Shown one piece after another: positions 17,558-26,405 of a stretch of DNA of 64,000 bases. The notes beneath the pieces were generated by a model, which worked only from the letters and a program-made list of their open reading frames with translations, was not told where the DNA came from and did not search any database. The position numbers were made by a program, and so were the translations under genes. Position 1 is the first letter of the stretch, and each line of letters starts with the position of its first letter. Origin of the DNA: Gammaproteobacteria bacterium. GTDB taxonomy: Bacteria; Pseudomonadota; Gammaproteobacteria; SZUA-140. The stretch covers positions 496,001 to 560,000 of the forward strand of contig JADJQS010000006.1 of NCBI GenBank assembly GCA_016712635.1. The letters run 5' to 3'.

Positions 17558-18577
17558 ATGATCGTCATCATGAAGGCCAATTCGACCGACGCGCAGATCG
17601 AAGCCGTAGAGGGCCATCTGCGCTCGCTCGGACTGCAGCCCCACACCTCGCGCGGCATGCAGCGCACCGTCGTCGGAGCGATCGGCGACGAACGCGAGAT
17701 CGACCTTGACCGTGTCGGGGTGCTGGACGGCGTCGAGCGCGTCGTGCGCGTGATGAAGCCCTACAAGTTCGTCTCGCGCGAGTCGCACGAGCGCGATTCG
17801 GTCATCGACGTGAAGGGCATCCCGATCGGCGGCAGGACGATCCAGATCATCGGCGGACCCTGCTCGGTGGAGACGCCGGAACAGATGGAGGCCGCCGCCG
17901 CCGGCGTTGCCGCGGCCGGCTGCCGCCTGATGCGCGGCGGTGCCTTCAAGCCGCGCACCAGCCCGTATGCCTTCCAGGGCAAGGGCGTCGAAGGGTTGAG
18001 CATGTTCAAGGAGGCCGCGGGGCGCCACGGGCTGCCCATCGTCACCGAACTGATGGACGTGCGCATGCTGGATGTATTCCTGGAGCACAAGGTCGACGTG
18101 ATCCAGATCGGCACGCGCAACATGCAGAACTTCGACCTGCTGAAGGAGGTCGGACGCAGCACCCACACCCCGGTGATCCTCAAGCGCGGCCTGTCGGCGA
18201 CGATTTCCGAATGGCTGATGGCGGCCGAGTACATCGCCGCCGGCGGCAACCACAACATCATCTTCTGCGAACGCGGCGTGCGCACCTTCGAGGACGCCTA
18301 TCGCAACATGCTCGACGTCACCGCCGTGCCGATGCTGAAGCGCGAGACCCACCTGCCGGTGCTGATCGATCCCAGCCACGCCGGCGGCAAGGCCTGGATG
18401 GTGCCGGCGCTGTCGCGCGCGGCGATCGCCGCCGGCGCGGACGGCCTGCTGGTGGAGATGCATCCCAATCCGCCCGCGGCGTGGTCGGACGCCGACCAGG
18501 CGCTCAATCCCCAGGAACTCGCCGCCCTGATGGGTGAGCTGCGCGGCATCGCAAGTGTGCTCGGACGCGAGCTCTGA
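17558..18577 (+). CDS. aroF: 3-deoxy-7-phosphoheptulonate (DAHP) synthase, type I-beta
   Basis: A 339-residue DAHP synthase of the Bacillus/Thermotoga-like I-beta class, first enzyme of the shikimate pathway. An N-terminal ferredoxin-like regulatory domain (about residues 1-70, MIVIMKANSTDAQIEAVEGH) precedes the TIM-barrel core with IIGGPCSVE, RGGAFKPRTSPY, QIGTRNMQNFDLL, ILKRG and PVLIDPSHAGGK. ATG 17558 is preferred over a GTG three codons earlier. P. aeruginosa has hisC2 at this operon position, so this looks like a lineage-specific replacement. The symbol is approximate for this subclass. Confidence 0.92.
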   Translation: MIVIMKANSTDAQIEAVEGHLRSLGLQPHTSRGMQRTVVGAIGDEREIDLDRVGVLDGVERVVRVMKPYKFVSRESHERDSVIDVKGIPIGGRTIQIIGGPCSVETPEQMEAAAAGVAAAGCRLMRGGAFKPRTSPYAFQGKGVEGLSMFKEAAGRHGLPIVTELMDVRMLDVFLEHKVDVIQIGTRNMQNFDLLKEVGRSTHTPVILKRGLSATISEWLMAAEYIAAGGNHNIIFCERGVRTFEDAYRNMLDVTAVPMLKRETHLPVLIDPSHAGGKAWMVPALSRAAIAAGADGLLVEMHPNPPAAWSDADQALNPQELAALMGELRGIASVLGREL

Positions 18578-18615
18578 CGCGCCTTGCCAGGCCGACCGAC
18601 CATTGCGCCCCGAAC

Positions 18616-19512
18616 ATGTCCCCTGACGCGCCAACCAGACGGCTGACCATCATCGGCGTCGGCCTGATCGGCGGATCGCTGGCGCGGGCGCTCAGGCGCG
18701 CATTCCCCGGCACCGAGATCATCGGCTCCGGGCGCCAGTTGCCCAACCTGCGGCGTGCGCTGGAGCTCGGCGTCATCGACCGCCACGAGACCGATCCGGC
18801 GCGCGCGGTAGAAGGAGCGGATCTGGTCGTGATTGCCGTACCGGTCGGGGCGATCGAATCCGTATTCGCCGCGATCGACGGGCATCTCGCGGCGGACGCG
18901 GTCATCACCGATGTCGGCAGTACGAAAGGCAATGTGGTCAGCTCTGCGCGGCGACGGCTCGGCGATCACCTGGCCGACTTCGTTCCCGGGCACCCGATCG
19001 CGGGCACGGAGCGCAGCGGCGTCGAGGCCTCGTTCGCCGAGCTGTTTCACGGCTGCCGGGTGATCCTGACGCCGCTCTCCGAGACGCGCCGCGCGGCGGT
19101 CGAACGCGTGCGCGCCGTATGGGAATGCGCCGGTGCGCGCGTGACCGAGATGGACGTGCGGCATCACGACGAGGTCCTGGCCGCCACCAGCCATCTGCCG
19201 CACCTGCTGGCCTATACGCTGGTCGACACCCTGGCGCGCATGGACGACAGCGAGGAGATCTTCGATTATGCCGCCGGCGGCTTCCGCGACTTCACGCGGA
19301 TCGCCTCGTCGGACCCGGTGCTGTGGCGCGACATCTGCCTGGCCAATCGTGAGGCGATGCTCGGCATACTCCAGCGCTTCAGCGCAGACCTTGCCGGCAT
19401 AGCCGAGGCCGTGCGCCGCGCCGACGGCGATCAACTGATGAAGGTGTTCGCGCACGCGAAGGAAGTGCGGGACCGGTTTTCCAAGAAAGGAACAGTGAGG
19501 AGTGAGGAGTGA
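18616..19512 (+). CDS. tyrA: Prephenate dehydrogenase
   Basis: A 298-residue TyrA that oxidatively decarboxylates prephenate to 4-hydroxyphenylpyruvate. The NAD(P) motif GVGLIGGS lies at residues 14-21. Catalytic and substrate regions are visible as TDVGSTKG, FVPGHPIAGTERSG and ATSHLPHLLAY. The TyrA domain is stand-alone; in Pseudomonas it is fused to AroA, and here the two are separate genes divided by a repeat element. The C-terminal residues TVRSEE and the TGA stop are read from the TGAGG heptamer arm, so the protein ends wherever the array stops it. Confidence 0.95.
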   Translation: MSPDAPTRRLTIIGVGLIGGSLARALRRAFPGTEIIGSGRQLPNLRRALELGVIDRHETDPARAVEGADLVVIAVPVGAIESVFAAIDGHLAADAVITDVGSTKGNVVSSARRRLGDHLADFVPGHPIAGTERSGVEASFAELFHGCRVILTPLSETRRAAVERVRAVWECAGARVTEMDVRHHDEVLAATSHLPHLLAYTLVDTLARMDDSEEIFDYAAGGFRDFTRIASSDPVLWRDICLANREAMLGILQRFSADLAGIAEAVRRADGDQLMKVFAHAKEVRDRFSKKGTVRSEE

Positions 19513-19590
19513 AGTGTGAGGCGCATAATATGGTGAGTGATATTGAGCATATTTCCTGTGTCGCCTCACTCCTCACGCCTAACGCCTCAC
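19495..19590. repeat. TGAGGCG-type inverted heptamer element between tyrA and aroA
   Basis: The left arm (19495-19522) is GTGAGGAGTGAGGAGTGAAG-like and ends tyrA. The right arm (19561-19590) reads TCGCCTCACTCCTCACGCCT onward. The spacer is about 38 bp and AT-rich. The aroA ATG is 11 bp beyond. Confidence 0.88.
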
Positions 19591-19600
19591 CAATGCTGCG

Positions 19601-20977
19601 ATGACCACGAAAGAACACATCTTCGATATCAGCCCCGGCGGCCGTCTAACCGGCGACATCCGCGTCCCCGGCGACAAATCCATCTCGCACCGCTCCATCA
19701 TGTTCGGTTCGCTGGCGGAGGGCGTGACCGAAGTGGAAGGATTCCTCGAGGGCGAGGACAGCCTGGCGACCCTGGCGGCGTTTCGCCGCATGGGGGTCGT
19801 CATCGACGGGCCCGAACGGGGCAGGGTCACCATTCACGGCGTCGGCCTGCGCGGCCTGCGGGCGCCCGATGGCCCGCTCGATCTAGGCAACTCCGGCACA
19901 TCGATGCGTCTCATGTCTGGCCTGCTCATCGCGCAAGCTTTCGACACGGAACTGACCGGCGACGCCTCGCTGTCACGCCGGCCGATGCGCCGTGTGACGC
20001 AGCCGCTGGCATCGATGGGGGCGCGCATCGAGACCGGGGATTCGGGTACGCCACCGCTGCGGATCCGTGGCGGATCCAGGCTGCACGGAGTGCGTTATGA
20101 CATGCCGGTGGCGAGCGCCCAGGTCAAGTCAGCGCTGCTGCTTGCCGGACTCTATGCCGAAGGGGAGACCTGCGTGACCGAGCCCGCGCCGACGCGCGAC
20201 CATACCGAACGCATGCTCACCGCCTTCGGCTATCTGGTCACGCGCCACCACAACACGGTCTGTGTGAAAGGGGGAGGTAGACTCAATCCGACCCGCATCG
20301 AGATCCCGGCGGACATATCCTCGGCGGCATTCTTTATGGTCGGCGCCGCGATCGCGCCGGATTCTGACGTGACGCTGACAGGCGTCGGCATCAACCCGAC
20401 ACGCATCGGGGTCATCAATATCCTGCAGCAGATGGGCGCGCGGATCGAGTTGATCGACAAACGCATGTACGGCGGCGAACCGGTGGCCGACCTGCGCGTG
20501 CGCACGAGCGCCCTCAAGGGGATCGAGATCCCGCTTGAACAGGTCCCGCTGGCGATCGACGAATTTCCCGCCCTCTTCATCGCCGCGGCCTGCGCCGAAG
20601 GGCGGACGGTCCTGGCCGGCGCGGAGGAACTGCGCGTCAAGGAGAGCGACCGCATCCAGGTCATGGCTGACGGGCTGCAGCTGCTGGGCATTGATGCGGA
20701 ACCGACACCGGACGGGATCATTATTCACGGAAAGGGCGGAGCCGATGCCAGGGGGACGGATGTAAAATCTGTCCCCGAGGATGAAGCGGTGTTTTCCGGC
20801 GGCGAGATCCAGAGCCACGGCGACCACCGCATCGCCATGGCCTTCGCCATAGCCGCACTGCGCGCCTCGAGTCCGATCCGCGTCCGTGACTGCAAGAATG
20901 TCGATACCTCGTTCCCGGAGGTTGTGGAGTTGGCAAGGGGGGCAGAGCTGGGGGTACGTATGAGGGGTGAGGCGTGA
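19601..20977 (+). CDS. aroA: 3-phosphoshikimate 1-carboxyvinyltransferase (EPSP synthase)
   Basis: A 458-residue EPSP synthase. Motifs are VPGDKSISHRSIMFGSLAEG near the N-terminus, LGNSGTSMRLM (active-site loop with the conserved Gly), SAQVKSALLLAGL, KESDRIQ and SHGDHRIAMAFA. Just before the SHGDHR motif the frame crosses a 25-bp palindrome (20752-20776) that adds about eight residues including RGTDVKSVP. The protein ends RMRGEA, with the last codons and TGA from a heptamer array. Residues outside the repeats look fully conserved, so activity is likely retained. Confidence 0.95.
   Translation: MTTKEHIFDISPGGRLTGDIRVPGDKSISHRSIMFGSLAEGVTEVEGFLEGEDSLATLAAFRRMGVVIDGPERGRVTIHGVGLRGLRAPDGPLDLGNSGTSMRLMSGLLIAQAFDTELTGDASLSRRPMRRVTQPLASMGARIETGDSGTPPLRIRGGSRLHGVRYDMPVASAQVKSALLLAGLYAEGETCVTEPAPTRDHTERMLTAFGYLVTRHHNTVCVKGGGRLNPTRIEIPADISSAAFFMVGAAIAPDSDVTLTGVGINPTRIGVINILQQMGARIELIDKRMYGGEPVADLRVRTSALKGIEIPLEQVPLAIDEFPALFIAAACAEGRTVLAGAEELRVKESDRIQVMADGLQLLGIDAEPTPDGIIIHGKGGADARGTDVKSVPEDEAVFSGGEIQSHGDHRIAMAFAIAALRASSPIRVRDCKNVDTSFPEVVELARGAELGVRMRGEA
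20752..20776. repeat. GGGGACAGATT-family palindrome inserted in-frame in aroA
   Basis: GGGGACGGATG...AAATCTGTCCCC is a slightly degenerate copy of the palindrome found at 1726, 17471, 34485 and 58950. It is translated as part of AroA between IIHGKGGADA and EDEAVFSGGE, which are otherwise close to each other in the family. Confidence 0.83.
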
Positions 20978-21068
20978 GGAGTGAGGAGAAAGAGTACGTC
21001 GAGTGGATTCAGCCTTCTGCCAATCAGATTCCGGTTTTTCGCCTCACGCCTACCCCTCACGCTTCACC
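20961..21068. repeat. TGAGGCG-type inverted heptamer element between aroA and cmk
   Basis: The left arm (20961-20988) TGAGGGGTGAGGCGTGAGGA encodes the aroA C-terminus. The right arm (21040-21068) contains CGCCTCACGCC and CCCCTCACGCTTCACC. The spacer ends GATTCCGGTTTTTCGC, similar to the element at 16261. Confidence 0.86.
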
Positions 21069-21081
21069 TGTAGTTTCGATA

Positions 21082-21087
21082 TATAAT
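21082..21087 (+). promoter_or_regulatory. Candidate -10 box upstream of cmk
   Basis: A perfect TATAAT lies 26 bp before the cmk ATG, immediately after the repeat element. Any -35 would fall inside the repeat arm (ACGCTT at 21059) and is poor. It could give a second promoter for cmk-rpsA. Confidence 0.35.
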
Positions 21088-21113
21088 GCAGTAAGTTACA
21101 CTGAATTCTTGAT

Positions 21114-21800
21114 ATGGATACTCAAGACAAGGCGCCAGTCATCACGGTCGACGGTCCCGGCGGAGTCGGGAAGGGGACGGTCAGCCGGATCCTGGCCGGC
21201 AGGCTGGGCTGGCACTTGCTCGACAGCGGCGCCCTCTATCGCCTGGTCGGCCTGAGCGCGCTGAGACGGGGTGTTGCACTCGCGAACGAGGCGGCGGTGG
21301 CCGCGCTCGCCATGAATCTGGATGTGAATTTCACCGGTAACAGCGATGAGAACGCGGTTATCACTCTTGGTAACGCCGACGTGAGCGATGCAATCCGCGC
21401 TGAAAATGTCGGATCGGCCGCTTCCCGGGTCGCCGCCTTGCCCGCCGTTCGCCAGGCCTTGCTGGAGCGGCAGCGCCGGTTTCGCCAGCCCCCGGGGCTC
21501 GTGGCCGATGGCCGCGATATGGGGACAGTGGTCTTTCCGGATGCCCAGCTCAAGGTGTTTCTCCAGGCCAGCCCGGATGAGCGCGCATCAAGGCGCTATA
21601 AACAGTTGAAGGACAAGGGAATCAGTGTTAGTCTAAGTGCCCTTCTGAAGGAAATTGAAGAACGTGACATGCGGGACAGCGGTCGTCGGATAGCACCGAT
21701 GAAGCCGGCAGAGGGCGCCGTCATGATCGATACCACCCATATGGGTATCGAAGAAGTGGTGGACAGTATCCTGCAGGCGTGGGAAATCCGCACGTCATGA
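21114..21800 (+). CDS. cmk: Cytidylate kinase
   Basis: A 228-residue CMP/dCMP kinase. The P-loop GPGGVGKGT occupies residues 14-22, followed by LLDSGALYRLVGLSALRRG. The conserved GLVADGRDMGTVVFPDAQLKVFLQAS segment and the LID Arg region ERDMRDSGRRIAPM are present. It phosphorylates CMP for nucleotide recycling. It precedes rpsA as in most gammaproteobacteria, with a 167-bp gap. Confidence 0.97.
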   Translation: MDTQDKAPVITVDGPGGVGKGTVSRILAGRLGWHLLDSGALYRLVGLSALRRGVALANEAAVAALAMNLDVNFTGNSDENAVITLGNADVSDAIRAENVGSAASRVAALPAVRQALLERQRRFRQPPGLVADGRDMGTVVFPDAQLKVFLQASPDERASRRYKQLKDKGISVSLSALLKEIEERDMRDSGRRIAPMKPAEGAVMIDTTHMGIEEVVDSILQAWEIRTS

Positions 21801-21967
21801 AAAACCGGGAAACCGTATTCTTCAAGCCGTTTCTGAAGCTTAGATAAAGGTGCCCACCGCCGGGACATGCATCCCGCGGCGAGGCGTATGTTAAATCGTC
21901 TGCATTCGCAGATATAACCAAGGGAATTGCCCGTCGCCAGCCGCCGCGGCAAGGAAACGTAAACCCA
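21801..21967 (+). promoter_or_regulatory. rpsA leader region
   Basis: This 167-bp gap between cmk and rpsA holds no open frame of note. In E. coli the rpsA leader folds and mediates S1 autoregulation. A weakly purine-rich stretch GGCAAGGAAACGTAAACCC precedes the start. The regulatory role here is inferred from position only. Confidence 0.35.
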
Positions 21968-23644
21968 ATGAGTGAAAGCTTCGCACAACTTTTTGAACAG
22001 ACCCAGGTAGAAAAGCAGATGCGTCCCGGTTCCATCGTGATCGGGATCGTCGTCAGCGTCGGCCCTGATGTCGTCGTGGTCAATGCCGGCCTTAAATCCG
22101 AGGGCGTCATCCCGATCGAGCAGTTCTTCAATGACAGCGGCGTCGCCGATGTGCGCGTCGGCGACTCGATCGAAGTCGCGCTCGACGCCGTCGAGGACGG
22201 CACCGGAGAAACCCGCCTCTCCCGCGAGAAGGCCCGCCGCATCAAGCAGTGGGACATTCTCGACCAGGTCATGGCCAACGGCGACAAGGTCGTCGGCCGC
22301 ATCAGCGGCAAGGTCAAGGGCGGCTTCACAGTCGACATCGGCGATATCCGCGCGTTCCTGCCCGGCTCGCTGGTCGACATCCGCCCGGTGCGCGACCTGT
22401 CCCACCTGGAAGGCAAGGATCTCGAATTCAAGATCGTCAAGACCGACCGCAAGCGCAATAACGTCGTCGTGTCGCGCCGCGCCGTGGTCGAGAGCGAAGG
22501 CAGCGCCGAGCGTGATGCCCTGCTGTCCAACCTGGAGGAAGGCCAGGTGGTCAAGGGCGTGGTGAAGAACCTGACCGATTACGGCGCGTTCATCGACCTC
22601 GGCGGCATCGACGGCCTGCTGCACATCACCGACATGGCGTGGAAGCGCATCAAACAGCCGGCGGACATCGTCAATATCGGCGACGAGATCAACGTCAAGA
22701 TCCTCAAGTTCGACCGCGAACGCAATCGCGTGTCGCTGGGACTCAAGCAACTGGGCGAGGATCCGTGGGAGAACCTCACGCGGCGCTACCCGGTCGGCTC
22801 CAAGGTGTTCGGCAAGGTCACCAATATCGCCGACTACGGCTGCTTCGTCGAGATCGAGGAGGGCGTGGAAGGCCTGGTGCACGTGTCGGAGATGGACTGG
22901 ACCAACAAGAACATGCATCCCTCGAAGGTGGTGCATCTGGGCGACGAGATCGAGGTCATGGTGCTCGACATCGACGCCGACCGCCGCCGCATCTCGCTCG
23001 GCATCAAGCAGTGCCAGTCGAATCCGTGGGAGGATTTCGCGGGCCGCCACAACAAGGGCGACAAGATTGCGGGCGTGATCAAGTCAATCACCGACTTCGG
23101 CATCTTCGTCGGACTGGAAGGCGGCATCGACGGCCTGCTGCATCTGTCGGACCTGTCCTGGAACGCCGTAGGGGAAGAGTCGGCTCACAACTTCAAGAAG
23201 GGCGACGAGATCGAGACCGTTATCCTGGCGATCGATCCGGAGCGCGAGCGCATCTCGCTCGGCATCAAGCAGCTCGAGCGTGATCCGTTCGAACTGTACG
23301 TGGCGGAGCATCCCAAGGGCAGCATTGTCACCGGCAAGGTCACCGCGATCGACGCCAAGGGCGTGACAGTGACGCTGGCGGACAGCGTGGAAGGTTATAT
23401 CCGCTCGGCAGACCTGTCGCGCGAACGGGTGGAGGACGCCCATTCCGTGGTCACCGTCGGACAGGACGTGGAGGCGAAGTTCACCGGCGTGAACCGCAAG
23501 AACCACACCATCATGCTTTCGATCAAGGCGAAAGACGAGCATGAGGAGGCCGAAGCGGTCAGGGAATACAGCCGTTCCTCTTCCGAATCCGGTGGGGCAA
23601 CGACGCTGGGGGATCTGATCAAGGAGCAGCTCGACAACAAATAA
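21968..23644 (+). CDS. rpsA: 30S ribosomal protein S1
   Basis: A 558-residue protein, essentially the E. coli length (557). Six S1 RNA-binding domains are visible as repeated blocks such as VVKGVVKNLTDYGAFIDLGG, KVFGKVTNIADYGCFVEIEE and KIAGVIKSITDFGIFVGLEG, each followed by H(I/V/L)(T/S)(D/E) and RISLGIKQ. S1 binds mRNA leaders and the 30S subunit for initiation on structured messages. ihfB follows, as in other gammaproteobacteria. Confidence 0.98.
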   Translation: MSESFAQLFEQTQVEKQMRPGSIVIGIVVSVGPDVVVVNAGLKSEGVIPIEQFFNDSGVADVRVGDSIEVALDAVEDGTGETRLSREKARRIKQWDILDQVMANGDKVVGRISGKVKGGFTVDIGDIRAFLPGSLVDIRPVRDLSHLEGKDLEFKIVKTDRKRNNVVVSRRAVVESEGSAERDALLSNLEEGQVVKGVVKNLTDYGAFIDLGGIDGLLHITDMAWKRIKQPADIVNIGDEINVKILKFDRERNRVSLGLKQLGEDPWENLTRRYPVGSKVFGKVTNIADYGCFVEIEEGVEGLVHVSEMDWTNKNMHPSKVVHLGDEIEVMVLDIDADRRRISLGIKQCQSNPWEDFAGRHNKGDKIAGVIKSITDFGIFVGLEGGIDGLLHLSDLSWNAVGEESAHNFKKGDEIETVILAIDPERERISLGIKQLERDPFELYVAEHPKGSIVTGKVTAIDAKGVTVTLADSVEGYIRSADLSRERVEDAHSVVTVGQDVEAKFTGVNRKNHTIMLSIKAKDEHEEAEAVREYSRSSSESGGATTLGDLIKEQLDNK

Positions 23645-23748
23645 GCGATGCGATGAACCCACAGGGACGTGGGTATCCGCGCGGGTGGTGCAGGGTTTCG
23701 TTGGATAACGGGTTGTTAGGGATAATTCCGGTATTGGGGGCCACTGTA

Positions 23749-24087
23749 ATGACGAAATCAGAACTAATAGAAATAATCGCGCAACGACAGAAACACCTTT
23801 CCTACAAGGACATCGAGTTCGCTGTAAAGACGATGATCGAACAGATGGCGCAGTCGCTTGCGAGCGGCGAGCGCATCGAAATACGCGGCTTCGGCAGTTT
23901 TTCCCTGCATTTCCGCCCCCCCAGAATGGGGCGTAATCCCAAGACCGGCGAGGCCGTGCCTCTGGCCGGCAAGCACGTGCCGCATTTCAAGCCGGGAAAG
24001 GAACTGCGCGAACGCGTCAACCGCGGTGCGGCGCAGGAAAAGACCAAGACTGCCGGCCAGCAGGCGATGACAAGGGAAATGCAGTAG
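23749..24087 (+). CDS. ihfB: Integration host factor beta subunit
   Basis: A 112-residue HU/IHF-family DNA-bending protein. It begins MTKSELIEIIAQRQKHLSYKD and contains the DNA-intercalating arm sequence GRNPKTGEAVPL and the GFGSFSLHFR strand specific to IHF-beta. It pairs with IHF-alpha (not in the window) to bend DNA by about 160 degrees. The ATG at 23749 is used; an upstream in-frame extension lacks family sequence. The C-terminus is longer than in E. coli (94 residues) with a polar, Lys/Gln-rich tail. Confidence 0.96.
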   Translation: MTKSELIEIIAQRQKHLSYKDIEFAVKTMIEQMAQSLASGERIEIRGFGSFSLHFRPPRMGRNPKTGEAVPLAGKHVPHFKPGKELRERVNRGAAQEKTKTAGQQAMTREMQ

Positions 24088-24143
24088 GGCATTGTCACTG
24101 CCCGGCCGCCGCGCCGGTCGCAAACCCGTGTCGATGAGGGCGG

Positions 24144-24437
24144 ATGAAGCGCATAATCAGTCTGGTATTCTTCCTGATCGTGCTGATCTGCGGCCTTTTC
24201 TTCGGATTGCTGAACGCGGATTCCGTCAGGATCGACTATTACATCGGTGCGCGTGAACTCCCCCTCTCGCTGGTCCTCGTCCTCGCGCTCCTTGCGGGCG
24301 CCGTGTGCGGAGTGCTGGCCGCGCTGGGGATGATCTTCAGGAAGAACCGCGAGATCGCGCGGTTGCGCAAGGAGATCAAGATCACCGGCAAGGAACTCAG
24401 CAACCTTCGCGCGCTCCCCTACCAAGACGAACGCTGA
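24144..24437 (+). CDS. lapA: LapA-domain inner-membrane protein
   Basis: A 97-residue protein with two transmembrane helices (about residues 4-24 and 41-64) and a basic, helical cytoplasmic tail (RKNREIARLRKEIK), matching the LapA (DUF1049) family. In E. coli LapA is encoded with LapB and linked to lipopolysaccharide assembly control. Its stop overlaps the lapB start as TGATG, so the two are translationally coupled. Confidence 0.9.
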   Translation: MKRIISLVFFLIVLICGLFFGLLNADSVRIDYYIGARELPLSLVLVLALLAGAVCGVLAALGMIFRKNREIARLRKEIKITGKELSNLRALPYQDER

Positions 24438-25579
24438 TGCCGCTTGAACTGTTGTGGCTGCTGCTGCCGTTGGCCGCCGCCTCAGGCTGGTATACGGCCA
24501 GCCGCGTCAAGAGCCGCGCGCCGGACATCCGTGTCGAGCCTGAATATTTCAAGGGCATCAACTACCTCCTCAACGAACAGCCGGACAAGGCGATTGAGGT
24601 GCTGCTGCAGATCGTGCAGATCGACAGCGAGACGGTGGAGCCGCATTTCGCCCTGGGCAACCTGTTCCGACGCCAGGGTGAGGTGGATCGCGCCATCCGT
24701 ATCCACCAGAATCTCATCGCCCGTCCGCAGCTGACGCGTGCGCAGCGCAACCGTGCCCTGTTCGAGCTCGGACGCGACTATCACCAGGCCGGCCTGCTGG
24801 ACCGCGCAGAGAACCTGTTCCGGGAGCTCGTCGAGCGCGATCCGAAGCATGTCGATGCCTTGCGCCTGCTGGGCGGCATTTACGAGCAGGAAAACGAATG
24901 GGAGAAGGCGATCGCCGTCACGGTCGCGCTTGACGGAAACCGGCCGGTGCTCGCCAACTACTATTGCGAACTGGCGGCACAGGCGATGGCGGCGGGCGAT
25001 CACGATCGCGCTAAGAAGATGCTGCGGCGCGCCTACTTCAAGGATCGCAGGTGCGTGCGCGCGAGCCTGCTGGCGGCCACCGTCGCATGCACGGAAGGCA
25101 AGTACAAGGCGGCCATCAAGTCGCTGCAGAGGGTGAGCCGGCAGGACCCGCTGTACCTGTCGGAGGCGGTCGTTCCGCTGCTGGATTGCCACGACAAGAT
25201 CGGCCGCCCCGACCAGGCGATCGAATTCCTTGCCGCGGCACTGCGCCGGCAGGGTTCCTTTCAGCCGGTCATGCTGTTCGTGCAATACCTGGCGCGACAG
25301 CGCGGCGAAGCGGAGGCACGGCTTTACCTGGAGAGCTATCTGCAATCGCATCCCTCGCTGCCGGGCCTGGCGTATCTGCTAGAATCGCTCGGGCAGGGCG
25401 AAGGCGCCGGCGGCAGGGAATCGGTCGAGGTCGGGCTTCGCATAATTAATAAATTACTTGAGAATATCCCAATGTATCATTGTTCAAATTGCGGATTTCG
25501 AGGGAAAAGCCTGCGCTGGCAGTGTCCGGGATGCCGGCAGTGGAATACCGTCAGGCCCTATCAGGGACAGCCGGCATGA
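24437..25579 (+). CDS. lapB: LPS assembly/LpxC-regulating protein LapB (YciM)
   Basis: A 380-residue protein: an N-terminal membrane anchor (MPLELLWLLLPLAAASGWY), about eight TPR units across residues 35-340, and a C-terminal rubredoxin-type metal knuckle (YHCSNCGF and CPGCRQW) that packs on the TPRs. In E. coli LapB works with FtsH to control LpxC turnover and so LPS synthesis. Length is close to E. coli (389). The stop overlaps pyrF by ATGA. Confidence 0.95.
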   Translation: MPLELLWLLLPLAAASGWYTASRVKSRAPDIRVEPEYFKGINYLLNEQPDKAIEVLLQIVQIDSETVEPHFALGNLFRRQGEVDRAIRIHQNLIARPQLTRAQRNRALFELGRDYHQAGLLDRAENLFRELVERDPKHVDALRLLGGIYEQENEWEKAIAVTVALDGNRPVLANYYCELAAQAMAAGDHDRAKKMLRRAYFKDRRCVRASLLAATVACTEGKYKAAIKSLQRVSRQDPLYLSEAVVPLLDCHDKIGRPDQAIEFLAAALRRQGSFQPVMLFVQYLARQRGEAEARLYLESYLQSHPSLPGLAYLLESLGQGEGAGGRESVEVGLRIINKLLENIPMYHCSNCGFRGKSLRWQCPGCRQWNTVRPYQGQPA

Positions 25580-26310
25580 ATCAAGGCGGGGCGGGGGCCC
25601 GGCCGGCGGATGCAAAACGCATCATCGTGGCATTGGATTATCCGGATGCGGGAAGGGCGCTGGCGGCGGCGGATCGGCTGGACAAGGAGCTGTGCCGGGT
25701 CAAGGTCGGCAAGGAACTGTTCACCCGCGCCGGTCCGGCACTGGTCGAGCGCCTTGTCGGGCGCGGTTTCGACGTCTTTCTGGACCTGAAATTTCACGAC
25801 ATCCCCAATACGGTCGCCGCCGCCTGCACCGCCGCGGCCGAACTCGGCGTATGGATGGTGAACGTCCACGCCCAGGGCGGGCGACGCATGCTGGGTGCCG
25901 CCCGGGAAAGCGTGGAACGCTTTACGCCGCGACCGCGGCTGATCGCGGTGACGGTGCTGACCAGCCTGGACGACGGCGACCTCCGCGAAATCGGGTTTCA
26001 GGACGGCACGGAGCAACTGGTGGAACGGCTGGCGGCATTGACCGCGGATGCGGGCCTGGATGGCGTCGTCTGTTCACCGCGCGAGGCCGCGTCAATGCGC
26101 CGCAGGCACGGGGCCGGATTCCTGCTGGTCACGCCGGGGATCCGCCCGGGGGGGAGTGCGCAGGACGACCAGCAGCGGGTGATGACCCCGTCCGAGGCCG
26201 TGCGCAACGGCTCTGATTATCTCGTCATCGGCCGCCCGATTACCGGCGCCGCCGACCCTGTGGCCGCCTTGCGGGCCATCCAGGAGGAGATCGCCGGATC
26301 CTGTAATTGA
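25576..26310 (+). CDS. pyrF: Orotidine 5'-phosphate decarboxylase
   Basis: A 244-residue OMP decarboxylase with a TIM barrel. Catalytic residues are in RVKVGKELF and DLKFHDIPNTV (the Lys-Asp-x-Lys-Asp network). The phosphate loops are TPGIRP and VIGRPIT. It makes UMP in pyrimidine synthesis. The ATG at 25576 overlaps the lapB TGA (ATGA). The order lapA-lapB-pyrF is standard in gammaproteobacteria. Confidence 0.97.
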   Translation: MNQGGAGARPADAKRIIVALDYPDAGRALAAADRLDKELCRVKVGKELFTRAGPALVERLVGRGFDVFLDLKFHDIPNTVAAACTAAAELGVWMVNVHAQGGRRMLGAARESVERFTPRPRLIAVTVLTSLDDGDLREIGFQDGTEQLVERLAALTADAGLDGVVCSPREAASMRRRHGAGFLLVTPGIRPGGSAQDDQQRVMTPSEAVRNGSDYLVIGRPITGAADPVAALRAIQEEIAGSCN

Positions 26311-26405
26311 CCCCGCAATATTTTGTGCTAGGCTGGATCGCGCTTTACTACTGCGTGGCGGCAGGATGCCGCTTATCCATTCACCAGGTTAAAAGGAGTT
26401 AACCT

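Noticed and set aside
23653..23748. 32-residue N-terminal extension of IhfB
   Set aside because: IHF-beta proteins begin at MTKSELIE; the extension has no family similarity.
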